Origin: Thalassoroseus pseudoceratinae
Lineage (GTDB): Bacteria; Planctomycetota; Planctomycetia; Planctomycetales; Planctomycetaceae
DNA: 64,000 nt
Assembly: GCF_011634775.1 (NCBI RefSeq)
Contig: NZ_JAALXT010000004.1
Span: forward strand, 682,001 to 746,000
Reading direction: 5' to 3'
The position numbers and the translations under genes were made by a program. The notes under the pieces are model-generated. The model worked only from the letters and a program-made list of their open reading frames with translations, did not search any database and was not told the origin of the DNA. Numbering within the stretch: the first letter of the stretch is position 1; every line of letters begins with the position of its first letter. This document shows, in pieces, positions 49,120 to 59,854 of the stretch.

Positions 49120-49920
49120 CTAACGGTTTCGTCGCCGATTCCGTTTTGGAGATTCGCCAAGATCTTCATCAGCGTCCTCAACAGCATCCTTCACGAACTT
49201 GGGACGGATATATTTGATATCAACCGTTTTTCCGTCCGCGTGAACACGTCGAGCTGCGATAACACGCATATCTTGTGCTTGGAGACTTTGTCCCTGCACA
49301 GATAACCGCTGACCTTCTTTGATATCCCAAGCTTCGAGATTTTGTTTTGGTCCGAGATCAACAATCTTCCGGCCACCGAAATCGGTCTTCAATCGAACGA
49401 CCAAGTGTTCGGTATCGGTCCCATGAATCGGTACGGTCTTATGATCGGTGACTTCGCCACTAACTTCCTGCAAACCGTCATGATCTGGGAACTGATGTTG
49501 ATTACGTAGCTGGTGACGCATCCGCTCACGCTGCTGTTGCATTTGCTCAGGCCGTTTAACTTGCGAGTCGCGTTCTTTACGGTCTTGGGACCGCTTTTCG
49601 ATCGTCTCAACGATCACTAACGCTGAGTCATCATAGCCATCGTAATAGCCCTCACTATATCCGGCATAGTAACCTGCAAGGAAATGTTGCAGGGCTTCCT
49701 GACGCTCCGATGAACTTCGGCGGTCTGATGAACTTGTCTCGCTACGGGTATTGGACCGAGTTCGCCGGTCTGTCCGGCCCTGACGATCACCTCGGTCTGT
49801 GTTATCAATTGCTCTCGACTGATTATTGGTTCGCTCTGTGCGATCCTGGCTATATAGTGGACTAGTTCCAACAACTAGCAAACTCAATGTCGGGATCGCT
49901 GCTTTCCATGCCATTTTCAT
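49120..49920 (-). CDS. Exported protein with Tyr/Gly segment, unknown function
   Basis: The 266-residue protein begins with a signal peptide, MKMAWKAAIPTLSLLVVGTS, cleaved near SPLYSQ. Its mature part starts with a long hydrophilic stretch rich in Arg, Asn, Ser and Thr, then the segment AGYYAGYSEGYYDGYDDS at about residues 84-101. A helical Gln/Arg-rich part follows. The last 120 residues look like a small beta-barrel repeat (SGEVTDHKTVPIHGTDTEHL, then LSVQGQSLQAQDMRVIAARR) of the kind found in OB-fold domains for nucleic acid or metal binding. Its ATG at 49920 has AAGGA eight bases upstream. The Tyr/Gly-rich exported protein is encoded 65 bases upstream on the same strand, so both are likely co-expressed. 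Confidence 0.72.
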   Translation of the reverse strand: MKMAWKAAIPTLSLLVVGTSPLYSQDRTERTNNQSRAIDNTDRGDRQGRTDRRTRSNTRSETSSSDRRSSSERQEALQHFLAGYYAGYSEGYYDGYDDSALVIVETIEKRSQDRKERDSQVKRPEQMQQQRERMRHQLRNQHQFPDHDGLQEVSGEVTDHKTVPIHGTDTEHLVVRLKTDFGGRKIVDLGPKQNLEAWDIKEGQRLSVQGQSLQAQDMRVIAARRVHADGKTVDIKYIRPKFVKDAVEDADEDLGESPKRNRRRNR

Positions 49921-49985
49921 ATAGTCGTTCCTTTCAAGTAGATACTTTTGATCTGTTCGTCATCTGCGTAGACTTTGTTGACCGA

Positions 49986-50444
49986 CTAGTCAATCAACGC
50001 ATCACTATCCCCATCGAAATAGTCGCTGTAGCCATAGTCGTATGGCGAATAGTCTGGCAGATCTTGACCGTAGCTAACTCCATAGTCGCGGTCATAGAAG
50101 TCGTAGTACCAGTCATCATTCCGATCAAGATCGTTGTACCGGCCATAGCCATAGGGGTTTAATCCATAGCTCGTATAGGGGTTATTGGAGACGCCATAGC
50201 CGTAGCGATAGGGATTACGATTATGAAATGCACGGGGATAACCCGCATTGTCAAAACCGTTGTTTAGCCCATAGCCAAAACCGTAACGTCCGTAGCTTAA
50301 CCCGTAGCGTGGTCCGCCAGCCCCATAATAGTTGTAGTTGAATCCGCCCGTACCCACGCCAACCTGAGCCTGGCTAGGTTCGGGCATCATGGCAAAGCCA
50401 ATGAGCCCGATCCATGCAACGATGGCTTTTGAAGTCAGTTTCAT
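49986..50444 (-). CDS. Tyr/Gly-rich exported protein
   Basis: A 152-residue exported protein with a clear signal peptide, MKLTSKAIVAWIGLIGFAMM, cleaved near PSQAQ. The mature part of about 125 residues is of low complexity: it is made of Tyr, Gly, Asn, Asp and Arg in repeats such as GRYGFGYGLN, NPYRYGYGVS and NPYGYGRYND. The C-terminal half becomes acidic (YDRDYGVSYGQDLPDYSPYD, then GYSDYFDGDSDALID). It has no cysteine and no recognisable fold. This composition is typical of matrix, adhesive or shell-forming proteins and of Tyr-rich cross-linkable proteins. It is most likely a structural envelope or surface protein. The ATG at 50444 has AAGGA five bases upstream. Confidence 0.75.
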   Translation of the reverse strand: MKLTSKAIVAWIGLIGFAMMPEPSQAQVGVGTGGFNYNYYGAGGPRYGLSYGRYGFGYGLNNGFDNAGYPRAFHNRNPYRYGYGVSNNPYTSYGLNPYGYGRYNDLDRNDDWYYDFYDRDYGVSYGQDLPDYSPYDYGYSDYFDGDSDALID

Positions 50445-50670
50445 TCCATTCCTTTCTGATTCGCTTGTCCTAAGAACTGCGTTCGAGTTCAAGGACGATT
50501 TCCCATCCGGAGAACATCACTTGAACTGCGCGCTTCATTGTGCAAACCGTGTTCCACTGGCAGATCTCCTTGAGTTGCTGCTAATTCGTGTTAACGCTGG
50601 TGTCGAAACTGCCAAGGTGGTTGAAATGACCACACATAGTTTTTTTTGGTGGTGTCTGATCGCTCCTCGC

Positions 50671-50676
50671 TATACT
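50671..50676 (+). promoter_or_regulatory. Promoter -10 element candidate for the CAP-domain gene
   Basis: TATACT lies 52 bases before the chosen ATG at 50728. No -35 hexamer fits the spacing well. If it is real, an upstream in-frame ATG at 50689 would be only a few bases into the transcript, which supports the later start. Confidence 0.3.
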
Positions 50677-50727
50677 TAAAAGAGTGTAATGACTAAACAC
50701 GAAGTCGAATCAAACTTGGAACATACG

Positions 50728-51594
50728 ATGAATAAAATCGCTCTCTATAGCTTAGTACTGACGCTATTCCCAACACGCGTGCCAATGGCAATCGCAGAGA
50801 CGGACGAGACAACAACCGCCCAAGAAATCACGGTCGAGAAGGTCGGGGAATATCGGCCGAAATCGATGGCGGACAAAGCAGAAGCCGCGGCCCTGATCGT
50901 GAAACAGACCAACGAATTTCGTAAGACGAAGGAACTTTCCATCCTCACAACTAACGAGACACTCACTCAAACCGCGAAAGAGTTCGCCGAATACATGGCT
51001 CGTACGGGACGGTACGGACATCAAGCGGATGAGCGGACGCCCGCAGAACGTGCCAAAGATCAGAAATACGACTTATGTTTCATTGCTGAAAACATCGCAT
51101 ATCAGTTCCGGACGACTGGTTTCGCGACCGCCCCCTTGGCAGAACGTTTTGTCGAAGGCTGGAAAGAGTCGCCGGGGCATCGTAAGAACATGCTGCGAGA
51201 GGCCGTCATCGAAACCGGCGTGGCTATCGCGCAGAGCGAGACAACGGGCGTGTACTTCGCCGTACAACTGTTCGGTCGCCCCAAATCTGCGGCTATTGAT
51301 TTTCAAGTCACGAACCAAGGTGATCGAGAAATTCGATACCGAATTGGCAACCGAAAATTCCGTTTGCCGTCACGGTTCACTCGAACTCACCATCAATGTC
51401 AGCCCGGTCACCTTGAACTCCTTGCGACGTCCGAGAACAGCGAAGGCTCGAAAATGGTGACCAAGATCAAACTCCGAACCCAAACCAAGATCATCGTGAC
51501 ACAGGGAACCGATGGAACTCTCGAAACCGAGATCGAGGAAATTGAGGCGAGCGAGCTGAAATTGAAGTCCAGCGAAAACGATTCGCCAAAGTGA
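50728..51594 (+). CDS. Exported CAP-domain (SCP/PR1-like) protein
   Basis: CAP-domain proteins are exported and often bind lipids, sterols or peptides; some bacterial ones act in spore or wall formation. The 288-residue protein has a signal peptide, MNKIALYSLVLTLFPTRVPM, cleaved near AIAETDE. Its CAP domain covers about residues 50-195. Seen motifs are LIVKQTNEFRKTKELSILTT, AKEFAEYMARTGRYGHQADE, CFIAENIAYQ and FVEGWKESPGHRKNML. The His in YGHQADE and the His in SPGHRKN are the CAP metal-site residues. The last 90 residues are charged and beta-rich with no known family. The gene is divergent from the Tyr/Gly-rich pair, so the three could share a regulatory region. Confidence 0.88.
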   Translation: MNKIALYSLVLTLFPTRVPMAIAETDETTTAQEITVEKVGEYRPKSMADKAEAAALIVKQTNEFRKTKELSILTTNETLTQTAKEFAEYMARTGRYGHQADERTPAERAKDQKYDLCFIAENIAYQFRTTGFATAPLAERFVEGWKESPGHRKNMLREAVIETGVAIAQSETTGVYFAVQLFGRPKSAAIDFQVTNQGDREIRYRIGNRKFRLPSRFTRTHHQCQPGHLELLATSENSEGSKMVTKIKLRTQTKIIVTQGTDGTLETEIEEIEASELKLKSSENDSPK

Positions 51595-51682
51595 TCCGCT
51601 TCCTGGTCCACGGTTCGCGCCGCTGCCGGTTGGTCGCTACAATACCGCTGAAGTGACCGCCAATTTGAACTGGACCCAATCG

Positions 51683-52471
51683 ATGCGACCGTTACGCTTT
51701 GCTGTGGCGACCCGATGTTTTCGCCAACCATTGAAACACGCGATGCAAACTGCTGCCGACTCCGGTGCGACCGGAATCGAGTTGGACATCCGCAACGAAG
51801 TGGTTGAGTCCGAACTGTCGGACACGGGGCGTCGTCATCTGCTGCACTTCCTCGGCGAACATGGTTTGACTGTTGCAGGAACGACATTCCCACTGCGGTC
51901 CTACTTGCTCGACCCAAACCATTTGGATGCCAGAATCGGGGGCGTGAAACGCGGTTTGGAATTCAGCTATCAGTTGGGTGCCAAAGTCATGACGGCTCGT
52001 CTGGGCCGTGTGCCGACCGATCCGGACTCCCCTGCTTTCCAGACCGCTGTGGAAGTCTTGAACGACATCGCCCGCACCTCAAACCACATTGGTGTCGTCC
52101 TGGGACTGACGCCGTCGCGTGACTCGGCTAGCGATGTGCACCGATTGCTGTCCGCCGTTGATCAAGGACCAATCGGCATTCACTTCGACCCAGCAGGCAT
52201 CGTGATGGGTGGCGAGAACGTGCCGGCAGCCTTTGTGACCTTGCATGAGTTCGTGCAACAAGTCCAAGTCCGCGACGCCGTCTCCGATGTGGACGGCGGC
52301 GGTGTGGAAGTTGCGGTCGGTCGAGGCGATGTCGTCTGGGATGAGTTCCTGGCCATGCTCGATGAAGCCCCTTACAACGGTTGGCTTGTCGCGGAACGCA
52401 CCGTTGGGCCCGACCCGATCGGTGATATCCCCCGTGCCATCCAATACGTGAAGAATGTGGGACTCGGATAG
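51683..52471 (+). CDS. Sugar phosphate isomerase/epimerase-like TIM-barrel protein
   Basis: A 262-residue protein with the xylose-isomerase-like TIM barrel found in sugar epimerases, inosose dehydratases and AP endonuclease IV. The opening MRPLRFAVATRCFRQPLKHA, followed by GATGIELDIRNEV, marks the first two strands. The later IGIHFDPAGIVMGGE and VQVRDAVSDVDGGGVEVAVG contain the likely metal-binding Asp, His and Glu residues. The substrate is unknown. The ATG at 51683 was chosen because the barrel starts at once; a GTG at 51653 would add ten residues. xseA starts 8 bases after its stop, so it is probably the first gene of a three-gene transcript. Confidence 0.8.
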   Translation: MRPLRFAVATRCFRQPLKHAMQTAADSGATGIELDIRNEVVESELSDTGRRHLLHFLGEHGLTVAGTTFPLRSYLLDPNHLDARIGGVKRGLEFSYQLGAKVMTARLGRVPTDPDSPAFQTAVEVLNDIARTSNHIGVVLGLTPSRDSASDVHRLLSAVDQGPIGIHFDPAGIVMGGENVPAAFVTLHEFVQQVQVRDAVSDVDGGGVEVAVGRGDVVWDEFLAMLDEAPYNGWLVAERTVGPDPIGDIPRAIQYVKNVGLG

Positions 52472-52479
52472 CACCAAGC

Positions 52480-53721
52480 ATGCCAGAACTCGAACCACTG
52501 ACAGTCACAGAACTCACGCAGCAGATCAAAGGCGTGATGGAAATGACGTTCCCCCACATGGCGGTGTTGGGGGAGCTGTCGAATTGCGTACGGGCCGGCT
52601 CGGGGCATGTGTATCTTACGCTCAAAGACTCTGACGCCCAAATTCGGGGTGTCATCTGGCGACGAGCAGCTTCGAAGATCAAGTTTGATTTGGCCGACGG
52701 TTTGGAAGTCGTCGCGGTCGGCGGAGTCGAAGTATATCCGCCACGCGGACAGTACCAGTTGATCATTGAGGAGTTGTTGCCACAGGGCATCGGTGCACTA
52801 GAATTGGCATTTCGCCAGTTGCAAGAAAAATTGGCTCGCGAAGGGTTGTTCGATCCAGAACGCAAACGCCCGCTGCCCCGATTTCCCAAGCGAATTGCCA
52901 TTGTCACGAGCCCTACAAGTGCCGCTGTCCGCGACATGTTGCAGGTCATCACCCGACGCTGGAACGGCTGCAACATCGTGATTCTTCCCGTTGCCGTGCA
53001 GGGTGCGAAAGCCGCCGGTGAAATCGCCAATGCGATTCGCTCGGCTCCGTCGATTCCGGATGTCGATGTGATTATCGTTGGACGCGGTGGTGGGAGCTTG
53101 GAAGACCTTTGGTCATTCAACGAAGAAATCGTTGCCCGAGCGATTTTCGATTGTCCCTTGCCGGTCGTCAGCGCAGTGGGACACGAGATTGACGTGAGCA
53201 TTTCCGATCTGGTCGCCGACGTACGAGCGCTCACTCCCAGCGAAGCCGGTGAACTTGTGGTGCCACACCGTCAGGAAGTCGCCGCGGAAATCCAACGCTT
53301 GCAAGACCGGCTGATTGATGGACTTCGCGGTCGCATCACGACAGCTCGCAGCACGCTCGAAAATTTGGCTTCCCGTCGTGCCTTCACGCGACCGCTTGAC
53401 CGCGTTCATCAGGAGACTCGAACTGTCGATGAGTTGTCCGAACGCCTGAGCAAGTCGATTCGCCGGGTTGTCGCCACACAGAAACAACGAATTGACGGCC
53501 TGTCCGAAACCCTCGACAGTCTGAGCCCGCTCAAGGTTCTTTCGCGGGGATATTGCGTGGCTCGCAATCCTGCATCGGGCGACGTGATCCGCAGTGTACG
53601 TGATGTTGCCCCCAACGAACCACTCGAAATTCTCCTCCGCGATGGCCGCTTGCAGAGCCGCATCGAAACGGTGGAACCAACCGAAACCGATCCCCCTTCC
53701 GCGAATCAACAGGACTCATGA
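52480..53721 (+). CDS. xseA: Exodeoxyribonuclease VII, large subunit
   Basis: XseA is the large subunit of exonuclease VII, which degrades single-stranded DNA from both ends in repair. The 413-residue protein starts with an OB-fold domain (LTVTELTQQIKGVMEMTF, then VLGELSNCVRAGSGHVYLTL). The catalytic domain has FPKRIAIVTSPTSAAVRDML, VDVIIVGRGGGSLEDLWSFN, and the conserved PVVSAVGHEIDVSISDLVAD. A C-terminal coiled-coil region follows and the chain ends SRGYCVARNPASG with VAPNEPLEILLRDG. The length is slightly below the E. coli protein of about 456 residues. Its stop codon overlaps the xseB start by four bases (ATGA), a classic coupling. Confidence 0.95.
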   Translation: MPELEPLTVTELTQQIKGVMEMTFPHMAVLGELSNCVRAGSGHVYLTLKDSDAQIRGVIWRRAASKIKFDLADGLEVVAVGGVEVYPPRGQYQLIIEELLPQGIGALELAFRQLQEKLAREGLFDPERKRPLPRFPKRIAIVTSPTSAAVRDMLQVITRRWNGCNIVILPVAVQGAKAAGEIANAIRSAPSIPDVDVIIVGRGGGSLEDLWSFNEEIVARAIFDCPLPVVSAVGHEIDVSISDLVADVRALTPSEAGELVVPHRQEVAAEIQRLQDRLIDGLRGRITTARSTLENLASRRAFTRPLDRVHQETRTVDELSERLSKSIRRVVATQKQRIDGLSETLDSLSPLKVLSRGYCVARNPASGDVIRSVRDVAPNEPLEILLRDGRLQSRIETVEPTETDPPSANQQDS

Positions 53722-54050
53722 GCAAGAAATCACAGCCAGAAACCGAACCATCTTTCGAGGAATCACTTGAGCAATTGCAGGCAATTGTTCGGCAACTCGA
53801 AGATGGCACGCTCGGCCTGGATGAATCCATGACGCAGTTCGAACAAGGCGTCAAACTGCTGCGGAAATGCTACGCCGTTCTTGATCATACGGAACAGCGG
53901 ATCGAACTCCTCACCCGCCTCGACGACGACGGCCAACCCGTCCTCGCCCCTTTCGACAACACCGGCACCGCCGACACCAAAGAGAAATCCAAGGCGGGTC
54001 GCCGCAAACGTGCGTCAAAGACCGAAGACGAGGATAGCGGTCTCTTTTGA
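53718..54050 (+). CDS. xseB: Exodeoxyribonuclease VII, small subunit
   Basis: XseB is the small subunit that assembles in several copies around XseA. The 110-residue protein has the typical core FEESLEQLQAIVRQLEDGTL, then GLDESMTQFEQGVKLLRKCY, then LDHTEQRIELL. A C-terminal tail of about 35 residues is basic and acidic in turn and is longer than in E. coli, where the protein has about 80 residues. Its start overlaps the xseA stop in ATGA. The gene ends one base before the end of the convergent ettA gene, so the two share no free terminator space. Confidence 0.94.
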   Translation: MSKKSQPETEPSFEESLEQLQAIVRQLEDGTLGLDESMTQFEQGVKLLRKCYAVLDHTEQRIELLTRLDDDGQPVLAPFDNTGTADTKEKSKAGRRKRASKTEDEDSGLF

Positions 54051-54051
54051 A

Positions 54052-55719
54052 TCACGCCGTTGCCGGTCGGTAGCGGAAGCGTTTTGGTGAGCCGTCTTCG
54101 CCGTCGCGTTTTTTCTTGGCGTTTTCGTAGCTTTCAAAATTGCCTTCGTGGAAGACAACTTTGCTATCCCCTTCAAACGCGAGAATGTGGGTCGCCAGTC
54201 GGTCGAGGAACCAACGGTCGTGGCTGGAGACCATCGCACAGCCGCCGAAACTTTCGAGACCTTCTTCGAGTGCCCGCAGGGTATCGACATCGAGATCGTT
54301 CGACGGTTCGTCGAGCAGAAGAAGATTCCCGCCGGAGCGGAGTAACTTCGCCAAGTGGACGCGGTTACGTTCCCCACCGGAGAGTTTACCAACCTTCTTT
54401 TGTTGGTCGGTGCCTTTGAAGTTGAATCGGCCGACGTACGCCCGAGCGTGAATCCGGGTGCCCCCGACTTCGAGTTGATCCACCCCCCCGGAGATTTCCT
54501 CATAAACCGTTTTATCGGCGGCGAGAGCGTCGCGATTTTGATCGACGTAGGAAATATCTACGCTATCACCGATGCGGAGTGAACCGCCGTCAGCTTCTTC
54601 TTGCCCAACGATCAACTTGAACAACGTGGTTTTCCCGGCCCCGTTCGGGCCAATGACGCCCACGATTCCCCCGCGTGGCAAATCGAAGTTCAAGTCGTCG
54701 AACAACAACTTCTCGCCGAAGGCTTTCTTGACGTTTTCAGCACGCACGACCAAATCGGACAGCGGACGTGCGACGGGAATTTGAATATCGGGAGCGTCGT
54801 CACGGGCGTCGTATTGCTGAGCGGCAAGTTGCTCGTAGCGGTCGAGTCGCGATTTGCTCTTGGTCTGCCGAGCTTTCGGCGACATTCGCACCCATTCGAG
54901 TTCGCGGGCCAATTCTTTTTGCCGTTTCGATTCGCGTTTCTGTTCGACGGCAATCCGGGCGGCTTTCTTTTCCAGATAGGTCGAGTAGTTACCTTCGTAC
55001 GGATAACCATGGCCGCGATCGAGTTCCAAGATCCAACCGGCGACGTTGTCGAGGAAGTACCGGTCGTGTGTGACCGCGACGACAGTACCGGGGAACTTGT
55101 GAAGATACTGCTCCAACCAGGCCACCGATTCCGCGTCGAGGTGGTTGGTCGGTTCGTCGAGTAGCAGCATGTCCGGTGCCTGCAACACGAGTCGACACAA
55201 CGCGACTCGGCGTTTCTCCCCCCCGGAAAGATTTGTGATCTTCGCGTCCGACGGCGGAACGTTGATGGCATCCATCGCGATTTCGACTTGCCGATCAAGT
55301 TCCCACAAATTGTTGGCGTCAATTTGGTCTTGGAGCTTGGCCTGTTCGGCGATGAGGTCGTCCATTTCGTCGGGATCGACCTCGGCGAACTTCATGTTCA
55401 CTTCATTGTACCGGTCCAGAATCGACTGCGACTCTTTCACGGCATCTTGGATACATTCGCCAACGGTTTCCCAGTCGTCCAAACGCGGCTCTTGCGGGAA
55501 ATACCCGATGCGAATGCCCTTCATCGGGCGTGCGGTGCCCATGAAGTCTTTGTCTTCACCGGCCATGATTTTCAGAAGCGTACTCTTACCGGAACCGTTG
55601 TTCCCCAGGACGCCAATCTTCGCGCCGGGATAGAACGCCAGCCAGATATTGCTCAGAACTTCCTTATCGCCAAACTGCTTGGTCAGACTTTCGATCGAAA
55701 AAATGTACTGCTGCGACAT
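54052..55719 (-). CDS. ettA: Energy-dependent translational throttle protein EttA (ABC-F)
   Basis: EttA is an ABC-F ATPase that binds the ribosomal E site and gates the first elongation steps according to the ATP/ADP ratio. The 555-residue protein matches the family length. It has two ATP-binding cassettes. The first has Walker [20 protein letters not shown], signature [16 protein letters not shown] and Walker [16 protein letters not shown]. The second has [34 protein letters not shown] and [19 protein letters not shown]. The inter-domain linker and the charged arm region ([20 protein letters not shown]) are present. The C-terminus ends in the usual FRYRPATA-like tail. The gene appears to be alone. 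Confidence 0.95.
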   Translation of the reverse strand: MSQQYIFSIESLTKQFGDKEVLSNIWLAFYPGAKIGVLGNNGSGKSTLLKIMAGEDKDFMGTARPMKGIRIGYFPQEPRLDDWETVGECIQDAVKESQSILDRYNEVNMKFAEVDPDEMDDLIAEQAKLQDQIDANNLWELDRQVEIAMDAINVPPSDAKITNLSGGEKRRVALCRLVLQAPDMLLLDEPTNHLDAESVAWLEQYLHKFPGTVVAVTHDRYFLDNVAGWILELDRGHGYPYEGNYSTYLEKKAARIAVEQKRESKRQKELARELEWVRMSPKARQTKSKSRLDRYEQLAAQQYDARDDAPDIQIPVARPLSDLVVRAENVKKAFGEKLLFDDLNFDLPRGGIVGVIGPNGAGKTTLFKLIVGQEEADGGSLRIGDSVDISYVDQNRDALAADKTVYEEISGGVDQLEVGGTRIHARAYVGRFNFKGTDQQKKVGKLSGGERNRVHLAKLLRSGGNLLLLDEPSNDLDVDTLRALEEGLESFGGCAMVSSHDRWFLDRLATHILAFEGDSKVVFHEGNFESYENAKKKRDGEDGSPKRFRYRPATA

Positions 55720-55845
55720 GGAACAACTTTTCGGGGGGGTAAGAATTCAGGGCAAGAACGCGGGTATTCTACGGAGTCTGTGCGTGAAGTGTAGAGAGTG
55801 AGGGTGAGAGTCGAGAGTTTTCTTCGACTCTCGCCTCTTCACGCC

Positions 55846-57776
<1,931 letters not shown>

Positions 57777-57827
57777 TTGCGACCATCCTGATCAAAATAA
57801 GGGGCGACAATTTTCAAGACAGCATAG

Positions 57828-57863
57828 AAAAAGACGCCGCAGCAACAAAGGCTACGGCGTCTT
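57828..57863 (-). terminator. Intrinsic terminator for the lipoprotein gene
   Basis: On the minus strand a 9-bp stem (57863-57855 with 57839-57831) is followed by a run of five T (57832-57828). It terminates the small acidic lipoprotein gene whose stop is at 57902. Confidence 0.88.
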
Positions 57864-57901
57864 GAGTTTTCATATGGACTCAACAGAGCCCGATGCCAAG
57901 A

Positions 57902-58186
57902 TTACTCTGGCAATTTCTCGACGTCTTTCTTTTCGCCGGAACCACCTTCAGGTTCTTCAGCGGGCGTCGGCAGTTTTTCTTCTGGCTCTTCGGTCTCGGC
58001 CGGTTCTTCGGTTTCCGCTTCGGCGGGTGTTTCAGTGCCTTCGGTTTCTTCGCCTGGTTCGGCGGGAGCTTCTTCTTCACCAGTCGCTGGTGGCTCTTCC
58101 TTTGGTCCACAACCGACGAAACCAGCGGTCATGCCGACCATGAACAACATTGCCAATCCTTGCGCGAACAATTTACGCAAATCCAT
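57902..58186 (-). CDS. Small acidic Glu/Pro-rich lipoprotein
   Basis: A 94-residue lipoprotein precursor. The signal MDLRKLFAQGLAMLFMVGMT ends with AGFVGC and the lipid-anchored Cys26. The mature 69 residues are almost entirely Glu, Pro, Ala, Thr and Gly (for example EETEGTETPAEAETEEPAE), with no hydrophobic core. It must be disordered, probably a spacer or surface polyanion. The low complexity prevents family assignment. The ATG at 58186 has AAGGA seven bases upstream; an upstream in-frame start adds nine residues. A clear terminator follows, so it is monocistronic. Confidence 0.8.
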   Translation of the reverse strand: MDLRKLFAQGLAMLFMVGMTAGFVGCGPKEEPPATGEEEAPAEPGEETEGTETPAEAETEEPAETEEPEEKLPTPAEEPEGGSGEKKDVEKLPE

Positions 58187-58406
58187 GAAAGTGTCCTTTC
58201 GTAGCAAATTCAAAAGCGCGAATAGAAATCCCAGACGGGGATTGTGCCATCAATAGGAGTGGTTTCAACCCAATTTATTCCGCTCAATTCCAGGATTTTT
58301 GCGAATTCTTGAGCAATTTCGCAGGAACTGGCCAACCAACCGTCGAGAAGGATTGCCAGATTTGTCGCGAATGTCTAGAATCCTCCCGCACGACCGAAAA
58401 CATCCT

Positions 58407-58477
58407 TACCCGGTAGTGTAACGGTAGCACCACGGATTTTGGTTCCGTTAGTCCAGGTTCAAATCCTGGCCGGGTAA
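58407..58477 (+). tRNA. tRNA-Gln (anticodon TTG)
   Basis: The sequence folds as a tRNA. The acceptor stem TACCCGG pairs with CCGGGTA, followed by the discriminator A. The D arm contains AACGGTAGCAC, and the anticodon stem ACGGA/TCCGT encloses TTTTGGT with anticodon TTG. The T arm is CCAGG-TTCAAAT-CCTGG. No CCA end is encoded. The gene is followed by a T-rich stretch. Confidence 0.95.
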
Positions 58478-58678
58478 CTTTCTTTTCTTGGCCGTCGTGC
58501 CCACGCTGGCAACCGCTTTTTGCCACCGACCGTGTTCAAGCGAAAACACGAATCAACCCCCTTTGATTTCTCCTCAAAATTGGGGTTGTTGCATTTTGGC
58601 GATTCTGCCAAACTCCCGCCCTTCTCTCAGCGGATTTCTCAACCTTTTCCATACCCTATCTCGAATGATGCGGTTCTT

Positions 58679-59245
58679 ATGCCTCATTCTTGTGCACCAT
58701 TCTGGCTTTGTACGCTGGTTGTGTTGGCGAGTGGTTGCCAACTCATGCAGACTGCGTCCGCGCCACCGAACAACGCACCCTTGTATGTCGCCACGACCAA
58801 CCAAGACTACCTCTGGGAACGCACGGTCGATGTCCTCCACGAGTACCCGTTCGAAGTCGAGCGTGAAAGTCGGTTGGACGGCATCATCGAAACGCGTTAC
58901 AAGATTGGCTCGGGGATCCAGGAGCCGTGGCACCGGGAGTCGATCGGTCTCGAGAACCGACTCGAAAGCACGTTTCAATCGGTCCGACGCAAGGTCGTCG
59001 TCCACATAACACCGGTCGATGGCGGCTACACAATCGCAGTCGAAGCGTACAAGGAACTTGAGGACGTCGTCGGTTTAGCGGCCAACTCGGCTGGCGGTGC
59101 GACCTTCCAAGACCATACGCCACTTCAACGCGACCTGAATGCAGTTGTCGGTCAGACCGCACCATCAGGATGGATTCTGCAAGGTCGAGACGTGCTGCTC
59201 GAACGCGACATCCAACGCCGACTGCAACGAATCTTTGCCAAGTAG
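58679..59245 (+). CDS. Lipoprotein, unknown function
   Basis: A 188-residue protein with a lipoprotein signal, MPHSCAPFWLCTLVVLASGC, and the modified Cys20 in LASGC. The mature part is alpha/beta and soluble. It includes DYLWERTVDVLHEYPFEVER, then GIIETRYKIGSG, then RRKVVVHITPVDGGYTIAVE, and ends with VLLERDIQRRLQRIFAK. This looks like a member of planctomycete lipoprotein families that I cannot name. The ATG at 58679 was chosen because it begins a good signal; an upstream in-frame start at 58520 adds 53 residues that do not look like a leader. The gene is convergent with yqgE. Confidence 0.72.
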   Translation: MPHSCAPFWLCTLVVLASGCQLMQTASAPPNNAPLYVATTNQDYLWERTVDVLHEYPFEVERESRLDGIIETRYKIGSGIQEPWHRESIGLENRLESTFQSVRRKVVVHITPVDGGYTIAVEAYKELEDVVGLAANSAGGATFQDHTPLQRDLNAVVGQTAPSGWILQGRDVLLERDIQRRLQRIFAK

Positions 59246-59284
59246 AAAACCGATTCTCGTCCGCTGGTAATCAATCCTCGGCGA

Positions 59285-59854
59285 TCAATTCCACTCCGGA
59301 TTCGCAGGCCAGGACGGAAGAATCCGATTTTTCTTCGTCAATCGAGACATTTGCTCGTCCCAAAGTTCATAGGGATCGGTCTCGTAGAGCGAATCGGAAT
59401 CGGCGGGCAAGACGTACCAATCTCCACGACTGAGTTCGCTTTCCAACTGCCCGGACCCCCAGCCGGCACATCCGGAAAATACCCGGATTTGCAGCCCTTC
59501 ACGGGTGCCCGCCGCAGCGGCTTGAACCACACGCGAGAACGCCTCCGCACTCCCACCGACAAACACATGAGGAAGCACCGAGGACTCCTCCTCATCGAGA
59601 TCCCCCGCATTGTGCAATACAAAGAGCGCGGACGGTTCGACGGGCCCACCGAGAAACACAACTTCATCAGTTTCCGGGTAGGAAAAATGCTCCGACAACG
59701 CATGGGATACGCGGATCGACGAAGGACGGTTCACCACTAACCCCATCGCCCCATCATCGCCATGCTCGATGACCAAAACGACAGTCTTGAAGAAATTCGT
59801 ATCGCGAAGCTGCTTGCCCGCGACGAGATAATGGCCGCGCAGAGACTCTGTCAT
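59285..59854 (-). CDS. YqgE/AlgH family protein
   Basis: UPF0301 (YqgE/AlgH) proteins are small cytoplasmic proteins of unclear function. The 189-residue protein shows the family pattern: GHYLVAGKQLRDTNFFKTVV at the start, IEHGDDGAMGLVVNRPSSI, then VFLGGPVEPSALFVLHN, and SGCAGWGSGQLESELSRGDW. The final part DPYELWDEQMSRL is also characteristic. The ATG at 59854 gives the typical N-terminus (MTESLRGHYLVAG); an upstream in-frame start would add 22 residues. Confidence 0.92.
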   Translation of the reverse strand: MTESLRGHYLVAGKQLRDTNFFKTVVLVIEHGDDGAMGLVVNRPSSIRVSHALSEHFSYPETDEVVFLGGPVEPSALFVLHNAGDLDEEESSVLPHVFVGGSAEAFSRVVQAAAAGTREGLQIRVFSGCAGWGSGQLESELSRGDWYVLPADSDSLYETDPYELWDEQMSRLTKKNRILPSWPANPEWN

